DNA from: Helicobacter hepaticus ATCC 51449 | Lineage (GTDB): Bacteria; Campylobacterota; Campylobacteria; Campylobacterales; Helicobacteraceae | Direction: 5' to 3' | Assembly: GCF_000007905.1 (NCBI RefSeq) | Contig: NC_004917.1 | Span: 1,550,001-1,614,000, forward strand | Length of the DNA: 64,000 nucleotides | Shown here: piece by piece, positions 54,752 through 62,193 of the stretch | How positions within the stretch are numbered: the stretch's first letter is position 1 | Layout of the letters: the number at the start of each line of letters is the position of its first letter | Notes under the pieces: generated by a model | Seen by the model: only the letters and a program-made list of their open reading frames with translations | The model's database searches: none | Told to the model about the DNA's origin: nothing | Position numbers and translations under genes: made by a program

Positions 54752-54770
54752 GGGGGGGGGGGGGGGGGGG
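54752..54770 (+). repeat. Homopolymer G19 in the promoter region of an outer membrane protein gene
   Basis: Nineteen G in a row end 52 bases before the ATG at 54823. With the likely -10 TATAAA at 54787-54792, the tract occupies roughly the -18 to -36 region. Changes in its length would alter promoter geometry, a classic form of transcriptional phase variation. The exact length in a single sequence is subject to slippage and sequencing error. Confidence 0.85.
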
Positions 54771-54786
54771 TAGAATTGACACGCAT

Positions 54787-54792
54787 TATAAA
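54787..54792 (+). promoter_or_regulatory. Likely -10 element of the outer membrane protein promoter
   Basis: TATAAA at 54787-54792 is the best -10 match between the poly-G tract and the ATG. Any -35 at standard distance would fall inside the G run. An adjacent TTGACA (54776-54781) is too close to serve as its -35. Confidence 0.4.
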
Positions 54793-54822
54793 TGCAAAAT
54801 CAATTCTTTAAAGGTGGTTTCA

Positions 54823-55452
54823 ATGAAAACTAAAAAATTGTTAGTTAGCTCTGTCGTGGCTTTAGTGTTATCAAGTTCTGCGCTAGTAGGTGAAGAAAGT
54901 GGTGCATTTTTTGGTGTGGGTATAGGGCACGGCGCAGGGGAAAGAGAATATGTAGAAAATGGAGCAAAAGATAAAGCAGTAGGGGCTGGGGCAAGTTATG
55001 AAATTATTGCTGGTTATAAGCAATTTTTTACTTCTGATGTTGGATTGCGCTATTATGCAAACTTCACTTATGCAAATTTTAATGATGAGAATCCGGGCAA
55101 GACAACCTTAATGAATTATGGTGTGAATGTTGATGCTCTTTTTAATTTTATCACGAGTGAGAGTGCAAACTTTGGCGCATTTGTAGGTGTGGGCGTAGGC
55201 AGCAATACGATTGACAATAAGGATTTTAGCGATATACAAGCAGCTGGTATAAACCTTAAAAAAACAGGGCTTGATGTGAGTTTAAATCTTGGTTTGCGTA
55301 GTGTGGTAGATACTAAACATAGTTTAGAAGCCATAGTTAGAGTGCCTTTAGTTGCTATGACATTATTTGATGGAAATGTGGCAGGCACTCAAGTAAAACT
55401 TACAGCTTCTCGTAATTACAATATTGGAGTGCGCTATATTTATAGTTTTTAG
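54823..55452 (+). CDS. Outer membrane beta-barrel protein, likely phase-variable
   Basis: The 209-residue protein has a signal peptide (MKTKKLLVSSVVALVLSSSALVG) and a mature domain of alternating strands rich in Gly, Tyr, Asn and Phe (GAFFGVGIGHGAGEREY, LRYYANFTYANF, FGAFVGVGVGSNTI), ending in YNIGVRYIYSF with terminal Phe. These fit a small eight-stranded barrel like the Helicobacter outer membrane proteins of the OmpA/OMP_b-brl type. ATG 54823 is preferred over GTG 54814 because AAGGTGG serves as ribosome site. Control by G19 length is inferred from the tract's position. Confidence 0.75.
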   Translation: MKTKKLLVSSVVALVLSSSALVGEESGAFFGVGIGHGAGEREYVENGAKDKAVGAGASYEIIAGYKQFFTSDVGLRYYANFTYANFNDENPGKTTLMNYGVNVDALFNFITSESANFGAFVGVGVGSNTIDNKDFSDIQAAGINLKKTGLDVSLNLGLRSVVDTKHSLEAIVRVPLVAMTLFDGNVAGTQVKLTASRNYNIGVRYIYSF

Positions 55453-55482
55453 ACATCAAGAACTATAATCCTAAAATTTAAA

Positions 55483-55513
55483 ACCTAAGGAGAAGTTCTA
55501 TTTATCCTTAGGT
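55483..55513. terminator. Hairpin between the outer membrane protein and terC
   Basis: ACCTAAGG (55483-55490) and CCTTAGGT (55506-55513) pair perfectly around a 15-base loop. On the minus strand TTTTAAATTTT follows, so it fits a terminator for the terC transcript and could also serve the outer membrane protein gene. Confidence 0.55.
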
Positions 55514-55553
55514 AATTGTTATAAATGCTACATTCCTATGATACTTTTACTAT

Positions 55554-56276
55554 TTATTTGCGTGATTTGATAAAGTAAATATTAATAATTTCCACGCTTA
55601 AAGAAAAGATAATAGCAAAATAAACATACTCTCTAGGTATATGGAAATGCAAACTATCAGCTACAAGTGTTATGCCTACCAAAATTAAGAATGCAAGCGC
55701 TAGAATCTTAATGCTTGGATTAGATTCTATAAAATGTGAAATACCCTTAGAAGCAAAAAGCATAACAAATACACTTACAACAATGGCAATAATCATTACA
55801 GATAAAATATCTACCATACCCACAGCAGTGATAACAGAATCAAGTGAAAATACAATATCAAGCACCATAATTTGGAGCAACACTAAGTTAAAATTTGTAT
55901 ATTTTGGGGCAGGAGTGTGCTCTTCTCGTGCTTGCGTCATTTCGTGAATCTCGCTTGTAGCTTTATAAATCAAGAATAATCCTCCCAAAAACAACACAAT
56001 ATCTCGCCCACTTACTGCTAAATCCAAAATGTAAAAAAGTGGTTTTGTAAGCTTTGTTACCCAAAAAAGTGAGATTAAAAGTGCAATGCGAGAGAGCATA
56101 GCAAGCATTAAGCCAAAAATACGAGCCTTATCGCGTTGAGATTCTTCAAGGCGTGAAATAATAATGGATAAAAAAATAAGATTATCAATGCCAAGCACGA
56201 TTTCTAAAAATACAAGTGTAGCAAGTGCCACCCACGCATTAAAATCTCCTATCCAAGAAAAATCCATCAAATCCAA
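55554..56276 (-). CDS. TerC-family membrane protein
   Basis: The 240-residue protein has about seven helices with the TerC signatures [21 protein letters not shown] (about residues 23-43) and [24 protein letters not shown] (about 131-154), whose membrane-embedded Asp residues probably bind metal. TerC-family proteins are tied to tellurite resistance and Mn2+ export. The start overlaps the upstream corA by 10 bases. The terC-corA pair also occurs in H. pylori (HP1343-HP1344, from memory). Confidence 0.85.
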
Positions 56277-57235
56277 CCTTTTTTCTTAAAATAAATGATA
56301 GGGAAAATTGTAGAGAGAATCATAATCACAAGTGCCACAGGGTAAGAGAAATCCCAATGTAATTCGGGCATATTATCAAAGTTCATACCATAAATTGTGC
56401 CAATAAGAGTTGGGGGCATCATTGCTACGGTTACAACCGTGAATAGTTTAATGGTTTTGTTTTGTTCAATATTAATTTGGTTTGTTAGAATCGTTTGAAT
56501 ATTGTCCAACGCGTGCATATTCACGGCTGTAAATTCAACAAGTGAATTTAAGTCTTTTAGAACAATGGTAATATTTTTTTTCACATCAGCATCTGCTTTG
56601 TCGCTTTTAAGCACAGCGGTGATGGCTCTTCTTTTATCAAAAAGAGAATCTCGCACGCTCATATTTAATTCTTGTAAAGACGAAAGTTCTTCTAGCATTT
56701 CATCATAGTTGATTACTTGAGAGTTAAATACTCTTTTACGCAATGCACGAGTGTTTTTTGCTGCACTCTCAAGTAAATCTGCATCTTTTTCTACGCGTAT
56801 TTCAAAGATTTTGCCAATGAGGTCAAATCCATCTTCAAACACTTTTGGTGTAGCGAGAACAATTTGTTGAATCTCATCAAAGACACGAAACTCGCTGTAT
56901 CGGATTGTAAAAAGGATATTTTTACGAAGTAAGAAAGTAATTGTTTCATTATGGAGTTCAGATTCTAAAGAACGCACGAGAAAGTAAGTATTTATCGTAA
57001 TACTCCCGCTATCTTCCCAATATCTAGCTGATTGCTCAATCTCTTCTCTTTCTTCTTTGGTGGGCACTTCAAGATGATAAGTTTGTGAAATATAATTTAC
57101 CTCATCGCTTGAGGGGCGAAACAAATCAATCCATAAAATCTTATCTTCTTCGTGGAAAACTTTAATTTGCTCATCACTTGAATACAAGCTCTCTCGCACA
57201 ATAAGTCCTCCACGTCTTATAAAAATATTAATCAT
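56267..57235 (-). CDS. corA: CorA-family magnesium transporter
   Basis: CorA is a pentameric Mg2+ (also Co2+/Ni2+) channel. The 322-residue product has a large N-terminal cytoplasmic domain with a long helix, then two C-terminal membrane helices. The selectivity motif is [11 protein letters not shown] between them, and the protein ends with the basic FKKKGWI. ATG 57235 has GGAGGCAGGAG just upstream; a start further out would add 14 residues without a ribosome site. First gene of the corA-terC operon. Confidence 0.92.
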
Positions 57236-57379
57236 CTCCTGCCTCCTTATAATAAATATCGTGCGTGATTGTAGCAAAAACTAGTATAACTTTTGATACT
57301 TTTGTGTTAAGTTAAATAATCCATTGTAGAATCTACTTTAATTTTCAATTTATATAGGCATTATTTATAAGGAACAATA

Positions 57380-57925
57380 GTGAAGCATTTACCTAATTTT
57401 TTAAGTATTTCACGGATATTTTTAGCAGTTTTATTGCTTTTTGTGGCATTACATTATGATGCAGTATTTCCTGATTATATTGATAAGAGTTGGGTAAATT
57501 ACCTCACTTGCTTTATTTTTTGTATAGCTTCGATCACAGATTTTTTTGATGGTTATATTGCGCGTGAATATTGTGTGCATTCACGATTCGGGGAAGTATT
57601 TGACCCATTAGCAGATAAAATGTTGATTCTATCTGCTTTTATCGCACTTTTGATTTTAGATAGGGCATCTCCTTGGGCGGTATTTTTGATTTTATCGCGA
57701 GAATTTTTTATTACTGGATTGCGCGTAATGGTGGCAGGAAGTGGGGCAAGTGTGGCAGCAAGTAGAAGTGGCAAATATAAAACAGGTGCACAAATTACTG
57801 CAATCGCATTTTTATTGGCAGATTTTTTCCCCGGCGGTGAGATATTACTATGGATTGCAGTAGCGCTTACTCTTTATTCTGGGGCGGACTATACTCTAAA
57901 ATATGTTAAAAGTTTGAGCGTATGA
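57380..57925 (+). CDS. pgsA: CDP-diacylglycerol-glycerol-3-phosphate 3-phosphatidyltransferase
   Basis: PgsA makes phosphatidylglycerol phosphate, the committed step to phosphatidylglycerol and cardiolipin. The 181-residue membrane protein has the CDP-alcohol phosphotransferase motif D-x2-D-G-x2-A-R-x8-G-x3-D-x3-D spread over ITDFFDGYIAREYCVHSRFGEVFDPLADK. NFLSISRI near the N-terminus is also typical. The start is GTG 57380 with AAGGA ahead. It overlaps rseP by 4 bases (GTATGAG), so it leads an operon. Confidence 0.94.
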   Translation: MKHLPNFLSISRIFLAVLLLFVALHYDAVFPDYIDKSWVNYLTCFIFCIASITDFFDGYIAREYCVHSRFGEVFDPLADKMLILSAFIALLILDRASPWAVFLILSREFFITGLRVMVAGSGASVAASRSGKYKTGAQITAIAFLLADFFPGGEILLWIAVALTLYSGADYTLKYVKSLSV

Positions 57926-58977
57926 GTATTTTTATTGCCCTTATCATCTTATCTTTTTTGGTATTTTTTCACGAATTAGGACATTTTTTTGTGGCTCGTC
58001 TATGCGGTGTGAGAGTAGAAGTATTTAGTATAGGCTTTGGCAAAAAAATTGCAAGTGTGCAAATAGGGCAAACACAATACGCTCTTTCGCTTATTCCCCT
58101 TGGTGGTTATGTCAAATTAAAAGGACAAGATGATAGTAATCCAAAAGCACGCAATTATGAGGTAGATTCATATCTTAGTAAATCCCCAATGCAACGTATA
58201 GCTATTTTGTTGGCAGGACCATTATTTAACCTACTCCTTGCTTTTTTTCTCTATATAGCGGTAGGTATAGGTGGAAAATTAAGTTTATTACCCGTGGTGG
58301 GAGAAGTCAAAGAAAACTACCCTGCCTACTTAGCTGGTATCAAAGCAGGGGATAGAATCTTAAGTATAAATGATGAAGAGATTAAAACTTGGGAGGAGTT
58401 AGATTCTATAATTCTTTCTTCAAGTGGAGAATTACTTATAAGCATTGAGCGAGATCCTTCACAAATTTTTAACTTTCATCTCACTCCGATAGAAAAAGAA
58501 GCAAAAAATATTTTTGGTGAAGACATTACTCGGCGTGTAATTGGTATAGCAAGTGCTAATGCTGTAGGTAAAGTGAGCTATCGTGGCTGGGAGAGCATAA
58601 GGTATGGTTTTGAGGAAACGCTTAAGGCAAGTACGCTTATTGCTCAAGGAATTGTAAAGCTTCTAAGTGGTGTTGTGCCAAGTAGTGAAGTGGGTGGTGT
58701 TGTGAGTATAGTGTCTGTAATAGGTTCAGCTTCCCAAGAGGGTTGGGTAATACTTTTTTGGCTTACTGCTCTTATTTCAGTGAATCTAGGGATTCTTAAT
58801 CTCCTGCCAATCCCCGCACTAGATGGAGGACATATTATATTTAATTGTTATGAAATTATTATGAGGAAGCCACCGAGTGAAAATGTTGCGTATTATCTTA
58901 CATTGTGTGGTTGGGCAATACTTTTGGCTTTAATGTTTTTAGGATTGTATAATGATATTTTCCGTTTATTGTCATAA
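57922..58977 (+). CDS. rseP: Site-2 intramembrane zinc metalloprotease RseP
   Basis: The 351-residue S2P protease cuts transmembrane segments, for example anti-sigma factors or signal peptides. It has the zinc motif HExxH in FFHELGHFFVARL (about residues 17-29), SLIPLGGYVKLKGQDD, a PDZ domain (about 120-185, GIKAGDRILSINDEEIKTWEEL) and the second zinc ligand Asp in LNLLPIPALDGGH (about 292-304). A single PDZ is typical for epsilonproteobacteria; E. coli has two. Coupled to pgsA and followed 9 bases later by the PLP protein. Confidence 0.93.
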   Translation: MSIFIALIILSFLVFFHELGHFFVARLCGVRVEVFSIGFGKKIASVQIGQTQYALSLIPLGGYVKLKGQDDSNPKARNYEVDSYLSKSPMQRIAILLAGPLFNLLLAFFLYIAVGIGGKLSLLPVVGEVKENYPAYLAGIKAGDRILSINDEEIKTWEELDSIILSSSGELLISIERDPSQIFNFHLTPIEKEAKNIFGEDITRRVIGIASANAVGKVSYRGWESIRYGFEETLKASTLIAQGIVKLLSGVVPSSEVGGVVSIVSVIGSASQEGWVILFWLTALISVNLGILNLLPIPALDGGHIIFNCYEIIMRKPPSENVAYYLTLCGWAILLALMFLGLYNDIFRLLS

Positions 58978-58986
58978 GGAAAGAAT

Positions 58987-59655
58987 ATGTTAGCTTTAAA
59001 TCTTGAACGCATTTTGCGTAGAATCGAAAGGGCTAGACTCGCTTATAGTCCTCATCAAATCATCTCACTTGTTGCCGTAAGCAAGTATCAAAGCACGGAG
59101 CAAATACGCGCTCTTTATGAATGCGGACAAAGGGCGTTTGGTGAGAATAAAGTGCAGGATTTACGCGCAAAAATTGAATCTTTAGATGATTTGCCTTTGG
59201 AGTGGCATTTTATTGGGAATTTGCAGGAAAATAAAATTAATACGCTTCTTTCTTTGAATCCTACACTTTTGCATAGCCTAGATTCTATAAAACTCGCCCT
59301 TGCTTTGCAAAAGCGATTAGGAGAGCAGAAGATTCGCGCACTGCTTCAAGTGAATGCTGCAAATGAAGAGAGTAAAAGCGGTGTGAGCGTAGAATCTGCT
59401 AAAGAAATATATGAGCACATTTGTGCTACTTGCCCAAATATCAAGCTTGAGGGCATAATGAGTATTGGCGCACATAGCGATGATAGAGCACTTATAGAAC
59501 GTAGTTTTAGATTAACTCGTGATGTGTTTGATTCTCTTAAAGGAAGTGGTGCGAAGATTCTTTCTATGGGTATGAGCGGGGATTTTGAAATAGCGATTGC
59601 TTATGGGGCAAATCTTGTGCGGATTGGTTCAAAACTATTTGAGGAGGCAAAATGA
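58987..59655 (+). CDS. PLP homeostasis protein YggS/PLPBP
   Basis: The 222-residue TIM-barrel protein carries the cofactor Lys in LVAVSKYQSTEQIRALYECGQRAFGENKVQD (about residues 28-58). Further motifs are WHFIGNLQENK (about 75-85), GLEGIMSIG-like LEGIMSIGAH and ILSMGMSGDFEIAIAYGANLVRIGSKLF at the end, the phosphate-binding region. Members keep free pyridoxal phosphate low. Its stop overlaps the next gene by 4 bases. Confidence 0.93.
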   Translation: MLALNLERILRRIERARLAYSPHQIISLVAVSKYQSTEQIRALYECGQRAFGENKVQDLRAKIESLDDLPLEWHFIGNLQENKINTLLSLNPTLLHSLDSIKLALALQKRLGEQKIRALLQVNAANEESKSGVSVESAKEIYEHICATCPNIKLEGIMSIGAHSDDRALIERSFRLTRDVFDSLKGSGAKILSMGMSGDFEIAIAYGANLVRIGSKLFEEAK

Positions 59656-60038
59656 GGGTTTTATTATTTATAAGTTTGTGTGTATGTGGTGTTTTCGCAC
59701 AGAATCATCAACTTACACAAATTATGCAGGATATGGAATGGGCAATGGACAGAATGGAAAGAGGATTTTTGTATAATAGAAAAGAATTAATTAATGAGGG
59801 ACTTAAAGATTTTAAGGCACTCAACAAGAAATTACTACACATTGACCCAAATACTTATCTTGGTCCGCAAAGGCGCAGAGACATAAATGTTGTAACAGGC
59901 GTTTTAAATAGAAATCAAGAGAACATTGAAGCAATGGAGCAATTTTTAAAACGTGATGAATTTATTGAAAGTGCTGGCGCATACGGACGGATTTTAAGAG
60001 GCTGTATGAGTTGTCATATTGTTTCGCGTGGTTGGTAG
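59652..60038 (+). CDS. Small cytochrome c'-like periplasmic protein
   Basis: The 128-residue product has a signal peptide (MRVLLFISLCVCGVFA) and an all-helical mature domain. Ten residues from the end it carries one CxxCH heme-attachment motif (GCMSCHIVSRGW). A C-terminal heme motif after a four-helix region is the layout of cytochrome c'/c556 proteins, which bind gas ligands or shuttle electrons. The gene overlaps yggS by 4 bases. I cannot name a partner, and the length fits a c'-type monomer. Confidence 0.7.
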   Translation: MRVLLFISLCVCGVFAQNHQLTQIMQDMEWAMDRMERGFLYNRKELINEGLKDFKALNKKLLHIDPNTYLGPQRRRDINVVTGVLNRNQENIEAMEQFLKRDEFIESAGAYGRILRGCMSCHIVSRGW

Positions 60039-60063
60039 TTCTTTTAAGGCGAAGGAGGGTATT

Positions 60064-61374
60064 ATGAGGTTTTCAAGTCTAATATATATTGTTTTGGGGA
60101 TTTATTTAGGTTTTTGTTTAATAGGCTGTGGAGATTCTAAAGATTCTCAAAAGAAGCAATCTACTCAAGAACAAACGCAAGAGAGCAAGGCTCAAGGGCA
60201 AGATATTGCACGAGATTCTGCATCTGTGCGGGAGTTACTAGGACTGCAAGAAAATAGCACGGCTTTTTATGTGCTTAAAGGCAAGGTAGGCGATAAGGAG
60301 CAAGTAGGGTATTTATCTATATGGGAGGATAAAAAGCGTGATATAGATATAGAATCTAGCATAGAGAATATACAAAATGACCCTGAAAAAGGAAGAGTAG
60401 TTTATTTAAAGCAAAATAGCAAAGATTTTCCTTTAATGATTGCTATTGCTTTGCCAAATGTGTGGAATGAAGCAATGGGAGACAATGAACATTTTATGTC
60501 ATCACTTGATGCTCAAAAGATTACTTTTAGTAAAGATGAAAAAGGATTTTTAAAGGTAAGTGGTGTATGGGAAAATGATAACCCTCGCGGCGATAGGCTA
60601 TTTTGGCATCAAAAAAGTTATTTTAAAGGAGAGAAATTTAGCTTTATTCAAGATGATACATTACCTTTAAATGAGGTAACTTTCGCACAAGGACATTATG
60701 CACATTCCATTAAAAAAGCAGATAAGGAAGTTGTTTTATTTGAATCTACTTACAAAAAACCTATCATTTTGCCCTCATATAATCCCAAACTTGAATCTCA
60801 TATCGTAGAAAAGCTTAACGCGCAACTTGCAGATGGGGCAAAAGATGTGTCGGAGCTACAAAAGCAGCTTCAATATCTAGCAAAGCAGGATTTTAAGGCA
60901 TATAGCCAAGAAAAAGAGCAATTTAATGCAGAATATGCAAAAATGTATAGTGTAGAATTTATAGATTCACATATTGTATCATTACAGAAATTTTCTTATG
61001 TGTATGAGGGAGGAGCACACGGGGTTCATAGCACAACAATGGAAAGCTATTCTTTGCAAAATGGCGAAAGATTATCAAGCAAATTAGAGGATTTGTTTCT
61101 TTTAGATGAGAAAAATAAAAATACACTTTTGCAAATGCTTACTCAAAAACTAGAGACGCCAGAATATAAAGAGAAACTTTTTGAGCAGACTTTGCCGCTG
61201 AAAGAATTGCCACAGACTTTTTTTGCTACATCTCAAGGCATAAAATTTGTATGGCATATTTATGAGATTGCTCCTTATGTTTATGGAGAAATAGAATTTC
61301 ATATTCCATATAATGACTTAAAATCTTTTGTCAATCCCTCCTCGCCTTATGCGTATTTGTTTGGATTAAAATAA
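60064..61374 (+). CDS. Lipoprotein with DUF3298/DUF4163-like domain
   Basis: The 436-residue lipoprotein starts MRFSSLIYIVLGIYLGFCLIGC with lipobox LIGC (Cys22). A Ser/Gln/Lys-rich linker follows. The C-terminal half (about 230-430) has FSYVYEGGAHGVHSTTMESYSLQNGERLSSKLEDLF, the hallmark of DUF3298, which occurs in cell-wall and sporulation-type proteins of unknown function. ATG 60064 is used because GGAGGG precedes it; it lies 25 bases after the cytochrome-like gene. Confidence 0.72.
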   Translation: MRFSSLIYIVLGIYLGFCLIGCGDSKDSQKKQSTQEQTQESKAQGQDIARDSASVRELLGLQENSTAFYVLKGKVGDKEQVGYLSIWEDKKRDIDIESSIENIQNDPEKGRVVYLKQNSKDFPLMIAIALPNVWNEAMGDNEHFMSSLDAQKITFSKDEKGFLKVSGVWENDNPRGDRLFWHQKSYFKGEKFSFIQDDTLPLNEVTFAQGHYAHSIKKADKEVVLFESTYKKPIILPSYNPKLESHIVEKLNAQLADGAKDVSELQKQLQYLAKQDFKAYSQEKEQFNAEYAKMYSVEFIDSHIVSLQKFSYVYEGGAHGVHSTTMESYSLQNGERLSSKLEDLFLLDEKNKNTLLQMLTQKLETPEYKEKLFEQTLPLKELPQTFFATSQGIKFVWHIYEIAPYVYGEIEFHIPYNDLKSFVNPSSPYAYLFGLK

Positions 61375-61377
61375 AAA

Positions 61378-62118
61378 ATGAGTATGAAAATCCTCTTTAG
61401 TCCAAGTGAAGGCAAAAATAAGCCTCAAAATACAACAAAGACTTCGCATAATGCATTATCTCACATACTAGATTCTCAAGCAGTGCGTGAGTATATAACA
61501 TTTTTGCAAACTGCAAGCGAGAGTGAAATAGCTTCACTTTTTGGGAGCAAGATTCTTGATATGCGTGATTTTGCCCTTTCACAGAATCTACCTACTTCTC
61601 CAAGAGTAGAAGCTATTAAGCTTTATAGTGGTGTGGGGTATAAAGCACTTGATTTTGAAAGTTTAGATTTTAAAGCGCAAAGCTATGTGCGTGAAAATTT
61701 GTATATTTTTAGTAATCTTTTTGGTGCAGTGAGGGCAGATGAGCCTTTGCCATACTACAACCTTCATCAAGGCAAAGGTGTAGGAGCTTTTAGCTTAAAA
61801 AATCTCTATAAAGATTTAAAAGCTAAAATTGATAAGATTCTATGTGGAGAGAAAGTGCTAGATTTGCGCGCTGAAGCATATATAAAGGCTTATAAATGTG
61901 AATGTGCGAGGCAATACTACCAAATCGTATTTTTAAAAAATGGCAAGAAAGTAAGCCATTATGCGAAATTTTATCGTGGTATTTATGCTCGTGCTCTAGC
62001 ACAAAAAGGAATCTCTCATCTTGATGAATTGGTGAGATTAAAAATTGAAAACTTACATCTTTGTGAGCAACAGCACGCACAAAATGCTACAATATTAACC
62101 TATGAGGTGCTCTCTTAG
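61378..62118 (+). CDS. yaaA: Peroxide stress protein YaaA
   Basis: The 246-residue protein of the YaaA/DUF328 family lowers free iron after peroxide stress and binds DNA in E. coli. It shows the N-terminal KILFSPSEGKNKP, the VGYKALDFESLDFKAQSYVRENLYIFSNLFGAVRADEPLPYYNLHQG block (about 80-126) and the C-terminal HYAKFYRGIYARALAQKGI. ATG 61378 and ATG 61384 are both possible; homologues start near the second. It lies 3 bases after the lipoprotein gene. Confidence 0.85.
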   Translation: MSMKILFSPSEGKNKPQNTTKTSHNALSHILDSQAVREYITFLQTASESEIASLFGSKILDMRDFALSQNLPTSPRVEAIKLYSGVGYKALDFESLDFKAQSYVRENLYIFSNLFGAVRADEPLPYYNLHQGKGVGAFSLKNLYKDLKAKIDKILCGEKVLDLRAEAYIKAYKCECARQYYQIVFLKNGKKVSHYAKFYRGIYARALAQKGISHLDELVRLKIENLHLCEQQHAQNATILTYEVLS

Positions 62119-62193
62119 TCTGTATTTTGTCATTTATAATGCCAAATGCGATAGAATTTATAATAATAAACAATCCAAATAGAAGGTGAGGTT

